64,000 nt of DNA from Photobacterium frigidiphilum (GTDB taxonomy: Bacteria > Pseudomonadota > Gammaproteobacteria > Enterobacterales > Vibrionaceae). Position numbers and translations under genes: made by a program. The notes below the pieces were generated by a model that was given only the letters and a program-made list of their open reading frames with translations, did not search any database and was not told where the DNA came from. The DNA lies in assembly GCF_003025615.1 (NCBI RefSeq), contig NZ_PYMJ01000030.1, forward strand, positions 1-64,000. Reading direction: 5' to 3'. Positions 28,051 through 36,830 of the stretch are shown here, in pieces; the first letter of the stretch is position 1, and each line of letters starts with the position of its first letter.

Positions 28051-28090
28051 GCATATGCTATTTATACACCTCATTTATAGCGTATGCTAT
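28051..28090. promoter_or_regulatory. Two direct repeats, candidate DUF134 operator
   Basis: GCATATGCTAT (28051-28061) recurs as GCGTATGCTAT (28080-28090), start to start 29 bp, about three helical turns. The second lies in TATAGC-GTAT-GCTATA and the first contains the palindrome GCATATGC. Both sit just upstream of the DUF134 start codon. Confidence 0.5.
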
Positions 28091-28193
28091 AAACTTTTAC
28101 GTAATAAGAGCAAACCACCATACTTTAAGAAACTATTGCATTATTACTACCTAAGCTACCTATTATGCTGTGGAAAAGGCTTGCGTAACGGCG

Positions 28194-30005
28194 TTAACTA
28201 GTCATCCGTTTGAATTGTAGTTCTACCAAGCGTTGGTATAAGTCACAGCTTTTCAATAATGACTGATGATCTCCAACATCAACCAAATGTCCTTGATCCA
28301 ATACTGCAATTTGGTCGGCATGTTGAATAGTTGAAAGACGGTGAGCAATAATTAACGTCGTTCTGCCACGCATCAACTCTTTCAAAGCTTGTTGAACATG
28401 GTGTTCACTTTCGCTGTCCAATGCGCTGGTGGCCTCATCAAGTAATAATATATTCGGATCTTTTAAAATGGCTCTTGCGATGGCAATACGCTGTCGCTGA
28501 CCACCAGAAAGTCTTACTCCTCGCTCACCAAGGAAACTATTGTACCCTTCAGGTAAATTCATGATGAACTCATGTGCATGCGCCTTTTTAGCCGCCTCAA
28601 TAACTTGTTCATCTGTCGCTTGTGGGTTGCCATAACGAATATTGTGGAAAACATCATGACTAAATAGCGCAGGCTGTTGTGGTACAAGTGCCATTTGTTT
28701 ACGTAGTTCATGCGGATCAAATTGACGAATATCGACACCACCTAGTGTGACCTTGCCTAATTGAGGATCGTAAAAACGTTGCAATAGTTCAAAGAGTGTC
28801 GTTTTGCCTGCACCTGAAGGGCCAACAAGCGCGAGAACTTTGCCCTCTTCTGCTCTTAAATTTAGATGTTCAGCAGCAGCTTGGTCTGGCCTTGAAGGAT
28901 AGTGGAAAGTGACATCGTCAAACGCGACTTCAGCAGACAGCGCTTGAGGAGAAGTGATGTTTTGGCTAGGAGCAACAATATGACTTTCTACTTGGAGTAT
29001 TTCAATTAACCTTTCTGTCGCGCCTGCGGCTCGTTGTAATTCACCTAAAACTTCTGAAATAGTCGCTAATGATGAAGCGACTATGATCGCATAAAAGACA
29101 AAAGCACCTAAGTCACCAGACGACATAGTACCGTTGATTACATCGCTACCACCCACCCAGAGCATGCCTGCGATAGCACTGAAAACAATCACAATCACGC
29201 CTGAGATCAAAATGGCACGCTGCTTAACGCGCTGGCGTCCAATTTCGAATGCCTTTTCTACTTCATTAGAAAACGACTCTCTTTCTTGCGCTTCGTGACT
29301 GTAACTTTGAACGGTCTTAATGTGCTCGATAGCTTCACCCGCATAACTCCCAACATCGGCCATCGAATCTTGACTCTTGCGTGACAAAGCTCTTACACGG
29401 CGTCCGTATACCAGTATCGGTACAAGAATAAATGGCACCGATGCTAATACAATTAATGTTAATTTTATGTTGGTCGCAAATAGCATGATAATTGCACCTA
29501 CACACATTAATGCACTGCGCATCGCCATCGAAAATGAAGAACCAATAATACTCTGTAGCAAGGTGGTATCAGTGGTGATACGCGACATGATGTCACCACT
29601 ACCATTGATTTCAAAATAGCTGGGATGCAAAGTAATGACGTGATTGAACACCGCAAGCCTTATATCGGCACTTACTCGCTCACCCACTGAAGAAACTAAA
29701 TAGAACCGAAAGAATGTCCCGATTGAAATAAGCACTGTTATCGTAAGAATAAATTGAATAGCACGTTCGAGATCTTGTATCGACTGTTGGATGAACCCTT
29801 CATCAATCAAGATTCGCACTCCATGCCCTACAGATAAAGTCAGAGAAGCTGTAAAAATAAGTGCGACGAGTGCAGCCAAGACTTTCCCTTTATAGGGTCG
29901 AATAAACATCACTAATTCAAATAAAATACTTAGACTTTTACCTTTAGCATTTGGCTGAGAACTTGTACTTTGAACTGTTTCATTTGACGTAGGTTGAGTT
30001 TGCAT
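28194..30005 (-). CDS. ABC exporter, fused membrane and ATPase domains
   Basis: A 603-residue half-transporter of the MsbA/BmrA class: six membrane helices in residues 30-330, then an ATPase with Walker A GPSGAGKTT, Q-loop VPQQPALF, signature LSGGQRQR, Walker B ILLLDEATSALD and H-loop IAHRLST. It would work as a homodimer in the inner membrane exporting a lipid-like or drug substrate. AAAGGCG precedes the ATG. It stands alone; the substrate is not evident. Confidence 0.9.
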   Translation of the reverse strand: MQTQPTSNETVQSTSSQPNAKGKSLSILFELVMFIRPYKGKVLAALVALIFTASLTLSVGHGVRILIDEGFIQQSIQDLERAIQFILTITVLISIGTFFRFYLVSSVGERVSADIRLAVFNHVITLHPSYFEINGSGDIMSRITTDTTLLQSIIGSSFSMAMRSALMCVGAIIMLFATNIKLTLIVLASVPFILVPILVYGRRVRALSRKSQDSMADVGSYAGEAIEHIKTVQSYSHEAQERESFSNEVEKAFEIGRQRVKQRAILISGVIVIVFSAIAGMLWVGGSDVINGTMSSGDLGAFVFYAIIVASSLATISEVLGELQRAAGATERLIEILQVESHIVAPSQNITSPQALSAEVAFDDVTFHYPSRPDQAAAEHLNLRAEEGKVLALVGPSGAGKTTLFELLQRFYDPQLGKVTLGGVDIRQFDPHELRKQMALVPQQPALFSHDVFHNIRYGNPQATDEQVIEAAKKAHAHEFIMNLPEGYNSFLGERGVRLSGGQRQRIAIARAILKDPNILLLDEATSALDSESEHHVQQALKELMRGRTTLIIAHRLSTIQHADQIAVLDQGHLVDVGDHQSLLKSCDLYQRLVELQFKRMTS

Positions 30006-30182
30006 AGATACGCCTTTCGTTTTGCCCGCTTCAATTGGGACGAATGTTGGAATTGGATCTTTGGCTTAATCATTAGCAAGCAAAGGTACAATTAATAGGC
30101 TTATCATTGGGGTATCAGTAACAAATAGCAACCATCACTTCAGCAAAAGAATAAATTACCGATAGATTACGGGAGAGAATAT

Positions 30183-30212
30183 AACCCCAAATTATAATGA
30201 TAAAATGGGGTT
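30183..30212 (-). terminator. Weak hairpin after the beta-CASP gene
   Basis: AACCCCA / TGGGGTT arms with a 16-base AT-rich loop start just past the stop of the minus-strand beta-CASP gene. The T-run on that strand is poor, so function is uncertain. Confidence 0.4.
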
Positions 30213-30224
30213 ATTTTGTATGTT

Positions 30225-31622
30225 CTAAACGTAAATTTTTTCGCCATATTTAACAATATGGACAGATTTATGCAGCTGTTCTTTAATCACGTCTTTAAAC
30301 ACAGCCTGCTTGTCAGACTCGCCGTGTATTAAATAAATTTTCTCTAGCTGTTCAAATTCACTCATCCAAGCTAGCAGATCGCTTTGGTCTGCATGTGCTG
30401 AAAATCCACTGAGCATGTGTATTTTGGCATTCACATTAATTTTTTCATGATAAAGCTGAATGGACTCGGCCCCATCTATCATTTGCCGTCCCAGAGTACC
30501 TTTCACCTGATAGCCAACAAAGATAACACTGTTACGATCATCCCATAAACGATGTTTAAAGTGATGCAAAATACGCCCACCAGTACACATTCCGCTACCA
30601 GCAATAATAATACAGCCACTTTCCTCCTTATTAATGAGCTTAGAATCTTTAGCTTTTAATGAATATTGCAGATAAGGAAAGTCAAAAACAGTGCCGTCGC
30701 GTAACAATAGTTTGTCGGCGGAAGCATTTAATTCTGCATGGTAATTATTATAGATTTGTGTCGCGCGTATCGCCATGGGCGAGTCTAAAAACACTTTACA
30801 TACGGGCAGCTCTTTATCGTAATACATCTGCTTAATAAGTAACAGAATCTCCTGGGTCCGTTCAATCGCAAAGGATGGGATCAGTACATTACCCTTGTTT
30901 TTCAAGGTATTGATAATAATCTCTTTACACTCGTCGATAGTCTCTTTTAAAGGGCGATGATCACGATCTCCATAGGTTGATTCAATATAAAGTGCATCGG
31001 CTTTTTTAACAAAAGATGGGGGGGGCATAATAATGTCTCGACGGCTGCCAAGATCCCCACTAAACACTAGCGATTTAGTTTCCCCCTCTTCACTTATCTC
31101 TATTTGAATGGTTGCAGAGCCAAGAATATGGCCTGCATTTCTAAAGGTAACCTTAACGCTGGGCACAAGCTGAATGGCTTTATTGTAGTCGGCGTATTGA
31201 ATGATTAAATCAAACACCGCTTTCGCATCGTCACTGGTATAGATAGGTGGAGGAACCTGTTTTTCGTCACCTGTTCTTCGCGCTTTTTTAAATGCAGTTT
31301 TATAATCCTCTTCTGCAATTTTGGCGCTATCCATTAAGATGACCTCAGCCAAATCCATTGTCGCGCGCAAGGCGACAACTTTACCGTCAAATCCTTCTTT
31401 AACAAGTTTAGGAACACGTCCGACATGATCCAAATGAGCATGGGTAAGTAAAATAATATCGACATCTTTAGGATCGAAATCAAAAGGCGCATAGGTCTGC
31501 TCTTCATTTTCACCTTGAAAATAGCCGCAATCGACCAGTATATTAGGCCCGTTTTTAAGTTGTAAAAAATGACAGGAACCAGTAACCGTCTCTGCAGCAC
31601 CAAATGACTGAATGAAAGTCAT
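30225..31622 (-). CDS. Beta-CASP metallo-beta-lactamase-fold RNase-like protein
   Basis: The 465-residue protein has the metal motifs THAHLDHVGRVP, NAGHILGSA and FSGDLG, and beta-CASP motifs A (IESTYGDRDH), B (GFSAHADQSDLL) and C (LIHGESD), so the zinc-dependent nuclease site looks complete. The layout matches the CPSF73/Ysh1-like bacterial proteins annotated as RNA-processing exonucleases, related to RNase J. The start at 31622 follows GGGAGGTG. It stands alone and its RNA target is unknown. Confidence 0.85.
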   Translation of the reverse strand: MTFIQSFGAAETVTGSCHFLQLKNGPNILVDCGYFQGENEEQTYAPFDFDPKDVDIILLTHAHLDHVGRVPKLVKEGFDGKVVALRATMDLAEVILMDSAKIAEEDYKTAFKKARRTGDEKQVPPPIYTSDDAKAVFDLIIQYADYNKAIQLVPSVKVTFRNAGHILGSATIQIEISEEGETKSLVFSGDLGSRRDIIMPPPSFVKKADALYIESTYGDRDHRPLKETIDECKEIIINTLKNKGNVLIPSFAIERTQEILLLIKQMYYDKELPVCKVFLDSPMAIRATQIYNNYHAELNASADKLLLRDGTVFDFPYLQYSLKAKDSKLINKEESGCIIIAGSGMCTGGRILHHFKHRLWDDRNSVIFVGYQVKGTLGRQMIDGAESIQLYHEKINVNAKIHMLSGFSAHADQSDLLAWMSEFEQLEKIYLIHGESDKQAVFKDVIKEQLHKSVHIVKYGEKIYV

Positions 31623-31799
31623 AAACACCTCCCTAGTGATTGGATTTTAACTATAGCACTGCTTAAATCCCCAAATATGGGTACATGTCTACTAAACAAC
31701 ATCTCTACCAATTATACGATAATCTGCTGATACCACACGAGTATGTGTCTACACTAAAGCACCTTTAAACGCTTTGGAATGGCTACCGTCAATAACCAC

Positions 31800-31925
31800 T
31801 TTTTCTGTTAGACCATGCAGACCTATGGTCTTTTCCGTTGATATACGTTTCGTCCATTCGCCACGAATAAGCCACAGGTTTCTTCGTACACGATGTCCAG
31901 TAGTAACGAAAGGACAGTAATAAAA
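31800..31925 (-). pseudogene. IS6-family transposase remnant, internal piece
   Basis: On the minus strand one frame reads KKPVAYSWRMDETYING, matching the segment around the first catalytic Asp of the IS6-type transposase at 125-364 (KKPVASSWRMDETY). Flanking sequence is degenerate with stops. It is a small relic overlapping the 3' side of the DUF2799-like gene. Confidence 0.65.
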
Positions 31926-31930
31926 CGACC

Positions 31931-32458
31931 TCAAAATGTGAAGTGGTACTGTATGGTAGGCACCATCAATGAACGTCTTTCTGAGTGAAGCATTACTTCA
32001 CGTCTACGAAGACGTTTACCTTCATCACTATTATATTTATCGTGCTTTTCCAAAAGTTTTAATTCGCGCTTTATCGAGTTCAGTTCGTTATCAATTTTCC
32101 TTATATGTTGTTCAACCCTGTACTCTTTTTGCCCCTGATTGTATTGCTCAACAAACAAAGAACTATCGCAAACACCAAAGTATCTCCCCCCAGAGCGACC
32201 AATACGATAGCCATTATCAGGCATACAGTAATATGATAACCCTAAGTCATAACTGGCATACCAAGCAGCATGATCAACTCTTATTCCTGCTTCTTTACAA
32301 TCTTTCGAATAATCATTTATTCGCGTAGCCGGAACACCATTTTGACCATCCATCACCCCGACAGCATGCCAATCCGCCGCTTTACACTCCTCGACAGACA
32401 TACTTGAGCAGCCAATCATTTGAGCCAACGTAACCATACATAGGGCGCGTTTCCACAT
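31931..32458 (-). CDS. DUF2799-like lipoprotein
   Basis: The 175-residue protein has a lipoprotein signal ending LAQMIGCSSMS, then MSVEECKAADWHAVGVMDGQNG, characteristic of DUF2799, which occurs in Vibrio and relatives with unknown function. The middle has several Cys and Gly/Tyr-rich repeats (YDLGLSYYC, GYRIGRSGG), and the C-terminal third is a charged coiled coil. The last 15 residues run toward the IS6 relic, so the tail may be altered. Confidence 0.75.
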   Translation of the reverse strand: MWKRALCMVTLAQMIGCSSMSVEECKAADWHAVGVMDGQNGVPATRINDYSKDCKEAGIRVDHAAWYASYDLGLSYYCMPDNGYRIGRSGGRYFGVCDSSLFVEQYNQGQKEYRVEQHIRKIDNELNSIKRELKLLEKHDKYNSDEGKRLRRREVMLHSERRSLMVPTIQYHFTF

Positions 32459-32569
32459 AAACTTCTCATTGTTTATTAATAATAAATTATCGTTTTAAGG
32501 TAACTTATTATTGCCAAATACAATCAGTCATGTCAATCTATTGCCCATAACTTATTTGGGGAATGAATC

Positions 32570-33103
32570 ATGCATCACCAACACGCCATCCAGAAGCTAA
32601 GCAAAAAACTGCTAATTTTACTTTGGGCCATATTAATCACAGCCCCTCTTTACGATTCCTTTATGTGGATTTACGGCACGATGGTTGAATCAGGCGATGT
32701 TATCAACGTATCATTCGCCTACCCAGTGAACTTACCGTTAACACCAACAAAAATGTTAATGGGCTATCCTTTCGCCATTTTACCTACCGTTATTTATATG
32801 GCGATGATCTGGCAACTTATACAACTATTCCGCCTTTATCGAGCCGGAAGTGTATTCACTCTAAATAATGTTTCCTGTCTAAAGAAAACCGCCAATTTTA
32901 TGATTGCTTTACCCTTTATCAGTGCAATTTCCGATCTGTTATTAGGTGTAGTTTTATCCATTGGTGAGGAAGAGTTGAATACTGGCCTCTATTTTTCAGA
33001 TTCTGAGTTGACAATTTTTGTCATTGGTCTCATGGTGCGTGTAACTTCACATGTTATGGTACTCGCGAAAGACATGAAAGAAGATCATGAATTAACAATC
33101 TAA
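32570..33103 (+). CDS. DUF2975 membrane protein
   Basis: The 177-residue protein has four membrane segments (LLILLWAILITAPLYDSF; PFAILPTVIYMAMIWQLIQLF; ANFMIALPFISAISDLLLGV; a C-terminal pair). The sequence RLYRAGSVFTLNNVSCLKKTA is typical of DUF2975. Such proteins are commonly encoded next to a small XRE-type regulator, as here 9 bases downstream. Confidence 0.82.
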   Translation: MHHQHAIQKLSKKLLILLWAILITAPLYDSFMWIYGTMVESGDVINVSFAYPVNLPLTPTKMLMGYPFAILPTVIYMAMIWQLIQLFRLYRAGSVFTLNNVSCLKKTANFMIALPFISAISDLLLGVVLSIGEEELNTGLYFSDSELTIFVIGLMVRVTSHVMVLAKDMKEDHELTI

Positions 33104-33112
33104 GGCGATTTT

Positions 33113-33334
33113 ATGCCAATTATCATTAATTTAGATGTGATGCTAGCAAAGCGAAAAATGCGCTCGAACGAGCTTGCAGCAAAGATTGGCATCACCGAGC
33201 AGAACCTGTCAGTACTTAAGAACGGCCGTGCTAAAGCACTCCGTCTTACAACGTTGGATGCTATTTGTAAGCACTTACATTGCCAACCCGGAGATATTCT
33301 CGAATACGTTAATGGCAAAGAAGAAGATGCTTAA
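33113..33334 (+). CDS. Small XRE/Cro-family regulator
   Basis: A 73-residue helix-turn-helix protein (MLAKRKMRSNELAAKIGITE, then QNLSVLKNGRAKALRLTTLD, ending CQPGDILEY), the YozG-like type that pairs with DUF2975. It probably represses its own operon. The start follows TAAGGCGATTTT. Confidence 0.88.
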   Translation: MPIIINLDVMLAKRKMRSNELAAKIGITEQNLSVLKNGRAKALRLTTLDAICKHLHCQPGDILEYVNGKEEDA

Positions 33335-33471
33335 CAGACGCTCATGAATAACCAAGAAGTCATGCTTATTTACAGAAGTTAAATGACCATCGGCAAAGCT
33401 CCTCGGTTTTGCTGCAAACCGGAGTGCTGTGTAATGACCTTCATCAGCACTCATTACTTTTATCATTATGC

Positions 33472-33612
33472 CACTACACCCCCACACACTTTTTAGGCTG
33501 GCACTTTCCTTCAGAAATGACGCTATGGTCTGTTCGTTATTACCTTGCTTATAAACTTAACTACCATGAAGTAGAGGAAATTATTGCTGAACAAAATCTT
33601 GGTCCTGAATAA
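33472..33612 (+). pseudogene. IS6-family transposase remnant, N-terminal piece
   Basis: The frame contains GWHFPSEMTLWSVRYYLAYK and NYHEVEEIIAEQ, a diverged copy of the IS6-type transposase N-terminus (GRHFPSEIILQSVRYYLSYK in the copy at 364), and stops after LGPE where the family continues. There is no proper start. Confidence 0.75.
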
Positions 33613-33782
33613 ATAAGCAGTACCTTATCGGTTCCATTTAACTACTTAGCATTTTTTTAAGGTTTTTTTGTGCAATTTTGACTTGGTGGTCGATTAAATT
33701 ACAGTTTAGAAAACATTCTCTACGGCATCGCTATCAAAACACTAAGCTTCAAGAAAACCAATACAAGAAGGCTGCTAAGTCG

Positions 33783-34859
33783 ATGAAAATACCCCAACAA
33801 ATAAGTGTGTTAATACTTACCCTTTTGGCTGCGAATACCGTTCATGCATATGAAGCAGAAAAAGTGACCAGTGGGTTAATCATACCATGGGGACTGGCCT
33901 ACATTGACGACAGCACTATGCTCATCACGGAGAGAAATGGAGCAATTAAACACATCAATCTAGTAACAGGTAAACAGCAGACTTTGGCTGAGATTCCAAA
34001 CGTTTGGGCTAAAGGACAAGGTGGGCTTCTTGATATTGCGCTCTCCCCTTTCGATGAAAATAAAATATACGTTACTTACAGTAAAAACATCAATGGTAAA
34101 GGCGTCACAACGCTTGCATCGGCGAAGTACCGTAACGAGGTACTCTCAGATTGGGAAGATGTATTTATTTCAATCTCCCAAACCGATACTAGCAGGCATT
34201 TCGGCAGTCGAATTACGTTTGATAATAACAGCCTCTACTTCTCGATAGGTGACCGTGGCGAACGAGAAAATGGTCAGAACACCATGAATCATGCTGGCTC
34301 AATCTTACGCTTGAATCCAGACGGTAGCACACCTACAGACAACCCCTATGTAAACAACAAAGCCATTCTGGATGATATATGGAGCTACGGGCATCGAAAC
34401 CCTCAGGGCTTATTCTTTGATCATAAGAGTCAGAGGCTTTGGTCAATTGAGCACGGGCCGCGCGGAGGTGATGAAATTAACTTAATCAAAAAAGGATCTA
34501 ATTATGGCTGGCCTATTACTTCTTACGGTAAAGAATATTGGGGACCAATCAGTGTAGGCGAAGCCACAGAAAAAGAAGGCATCGAATCGCCAGTTAAGGT
34601 TTATATCCCCTCAATCGCTCCTGGCAGTTTGGTGTTGTATCGAGGCGAAAAATTTCCAGAGTTAAAGGGTAAATTATTATCGGGTGCGCTCAAGTTAACC
34701 CACATTAATATAGTCACCCTTAATAACGAGGGTGAAGCTATTGCTGAAGATCGGATCCTTTCTGAACTCGGCGAACGTATCAGAGACATTGAAGTATCCC
34801 CTGAAGGAGAGATCTTCTTCAGCACCGATAATGGTAACCTTTACAAGCTCAAGCGATAA
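33783..34859 (+). CDS. Periplasmic PQQ-dependent aldose sugar dehydrogenase-like protein
   Basis: The start at 33783 gives a signal peptide (MKIPQQISVLILTLLAANTVHA) and a 358-residue protein with the soluble glucose dehydrogenase/YliI beta-propeller: IPWGLAYIDDSTMLITERNG, GGLLDIALSPF, YGHRNPQGLFFD, EHGPRGGDEINLI, SNYGWP. Family members oxidise aldoses with PQQ in the periplasm; no PQQ biosynthesis genes are in view. The frame extends upstream to 33678 without a signal peptide, which is less likely. Confidence 0.88.
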   Translation: MKIPQQISVLILTLLAANTVHAYEAEKVTSGLIIPWGLAYIDDSTMLITERNGAIKHINLVTGKQQTLAEIPNVWAKGQGGLLDIALSPFDENKIYVTYSKNINGKGVTTLASAKYRNEVLSDWEDVFISISQTDTSRHFGSRITFDNNSLYFSIGDRGERENGQNTMNHAGSILRLNPDGSTPTDNPYVNNKAILDDIWSYGHRNPQGLFFDHKSQRLWSIEHGPRGGDEINLIKKGSNYGWPITSYGKEYWGPISVGEATEKEGIESPVKVYIPSIAPGSLVLYRGEKFPELKGKLLSGALKLTHINIVTLNNEGEAIAEDRILSELGERIRDIEVSPEGEIFFSTDNGNLYKLKR

Positions 34860-34958
34860 ATGAGGTCGAAGTCGTGACCTCAACCTTGCGGAACTAACGT
34901 GAATGAGTCAGCAATGATTTACTGACTCGATTCTAAACAGAAATGTGTTACTGCTTAT

Positions 34959-36071
34959 TTATAAGCGAGCTAATTGCGATTTTCTTTTCTTATTAACAAC
35001 ACAGAAATTGCCACGTTTTGTCCGGCATTTTGAACACCTTTCACACTCAACTGGCGCTCTGTTACCTTCTTTCCAACGCTTAACTAAATGCGGTTCAGAC
35101 AACAAAGGTCGAGAGAGAGCAAAATATTGAATATTGGTTTTATTCGCAATCTCTTCTATCGCATCAATATCCGTTAATCCACCAACGGTAATAACGGGTA
35201 CATTCACCTCTTCGCTAATAACATGCCCATATTCATGGAAATAGCCTTCTTGTTGAATAGTATATCCATCAAAAGACTCGCCAATCATGGTATTAGCCTT
35301 ACCATGGATATTGCCTGAGATGATGATTGCATTCACGCCAATCACTTCCAATCTTTTACAAACGATACGTGTTTCATCAAAAGTTAAGCCACCCTCAAAA
35401 AACTCAGATGCCGTCAATTTAACTAATATTGGATACTCATCACCGACAAGCTTTCTTATTTCAGCATAGATCTCTAATAACAATCTCATTCGATTATCTA
35501 AGCTGCCACCATATTCATCTTCTCTTTGATTGTAATATGGGCTTAAGAACTGATTGATTAAATAGGTATGTGCTGCGTGTATTTCGACACCATCAAACCC
35601 TGATTCTTGGGCTCTTCGGCTTGCTTGAGCAAATGCCTGAACGATATAACCTATTTCGTCCTTAGTCATCGCTTTGCCTAATGTTTGTGTGCTTTTTTCG
35701 CACACTTCACTCGGCGCATAGATCACCCTTTCACCGACATTGTGGGTTGTTTTTGTTCCACCATAAGCAAGCTGCATCACTATTTTAGAATCATTGATGT
35801 GAACTAACTCGGTCAGCTTTTTGTATTCATCGATAAAGGAATCATTGTACATTCCCATCATGCCTGCATTTGGCTTCTCTTCTTCTACAATATTCGCATA
35901 ACCCGTTACAATTAGGCCGACGCCCCCTTTAGCTAGCTCTTCGTAGATAGCGTACAGTTTATCCGTCATATGGCCATCTTCTGTTGCCATATTTTCCCAC
36001 GTAGCGCTTCTAATAAAACGATTTTTTAATGCCATGCTGCCAATGCGGGTTTCTGTAAACAAAGTGCTCAA
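34959..36071 (-). CDS. NADH:flavin oxidoreductase, OYE family
   Basis: The 370-residue TIM-barrel protein has the FMN-binding N-terminus (LKNRFIRSATWENMATEDG), active-site region GVEIHAAHTYLINQFLSPYYN and GGSLDNRMRLLLE, and C-terminal phosphate-binding strands (ITVGGL; ALSRPLLSEP). It ends with a cysteine group CERCSKCRTKRGNFC like the 4Fe-4S site of 2,4-dienoyl-CoA reductase relatives, but lacks their FAD/NAD domain. It reduces an unknown enone or similar compound. A single gene on its strand. Confidence 0.88.
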   Translation of the reverse strand: MSTLFTETRIGSMALKNRFIRSATWENMATEDGHMTDKLYAIYEELAKGGVGLIVTGYANIVEEEKPNAGMMGMYNDSFIDEYKKLTELVHINDSKIVMQLAYGGTKTTHNVGERVIYAPSEVCEKSTQTLGKAMTKDEIGYIVQAFAQASRRAQESGFDGVEIHAAHTYLINQFLSPYYNQREDEYGGSLDNRMRLLLEIYAEIRKLVGDEYPILVKLTASEFFEGGLTFDETRIVCKRLEVIGVNAIIISGNIHGKANTMIGESFDGYTIQQEGYFHEYGHVISEEVNVPVITVGGLTDIDAIEEIANKTNIQYFALSRPLLSEPHLVKRWKEGNRAPVECERCSKCRTKRGNFCVVNKKRKSQLARL

Positions 36072-36126
36072 GTCTAATCCTCTTAAAAATCGTTTTCGTC
36101 TTATTCATCAGCTTTTATAACGGAAT

Positions 36127-36161
36127 AAAAAAGAACAGCCATACAATAAGCATGGCTGTTC
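36127..36161 (-). terminator. Intrinsic terminator downstream of the YdcH-like gene
   Basis: Perfect 10-bp arms GAACAGCCAT / ATGGCTGTTC with a 9-base loop (36133-36161), followed on the minus strand by TTTTTTATT. It lies about 150 bases beyond the YdcH-like stop. Confidence 0.8.
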
Positions 36162-36308
36162 ATTTCTGTGCATTTTTTATGTGCGATGAGCAATAGTAAA
36201 TATTACCGACAATATCTCATTTTTCTAGAGCAAAATCCTTAATCTGGATTAAGATTGTGCCATCAAGACAAATCTTGGCGACACAGACACTTTGTATGTT
36301 CAAATGGG

Positions 36309-36566
36309 TTAATTACTTGCTTGCTCATGATGCTTGGTTAGTTGCTTATATAACATGTCTTTTAACTCAACACGCTTAAGCTTTAGATCGTTCATGTTGT
36401 CATCATCAATCGGACTACCCGATATCTCCAGCTGGCGGATATCATAATCCAGTTGATGATACTGCTGAAGATCGGCTTTGAATGTTGGATCATCGTGGTT
36501 GAGCTGAACAATATCTGATGTAAGTTCAGGAAAATCTAAGATAAAGGCATGGCTTTCATTTAGCAT
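36309..36566 (-). CDS. YdcH-like DUF465 protein
   Basis: An 85-residue protein with the YdcH/DUF465 pattern: FPEL...I..L...D..F......YH.LD..I..LE and a C-terminal K-rich helix (LKLKRVELKDMLYKQL). It should form a helical hairpin. The ATG at 36566 lies 7 bases after AAAAGGGA, better than upstream ATGs. Function unknown. Confidence 0.8.
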   Translation of the reverse strand: MLNESHAFILDFPELTSDIVQLNHDDPTFKADLQQYHQLDYDIRQLEISGSPIDDDNMNDLKLKRVELKDMLYKQLTKHHEQASN

Positions 36567-36830
36567 CGGCATTCCCTTTTCAGTCGGATTATCCATTAGT
36601 ATAGAAGTAATTTGTTGAAAGAAATGTGGCTTAAAACACAAAGCAACCAAGTAAGCAGTAAGCGAATAAATCTCAAGCAGTATTATCGACAGAGGTAATT
36701 AGCAAGGCGCTTATTTAAGAAAATCAATTTGCTCTTCGTTAAGGTAGCAAAAACTCCCGTCCTATCAGTTTTTATCTAAAAAATTTGGCATAATAAAAAA
36801 TTGTCCATTCAATATATTCAAGGAAGAACA

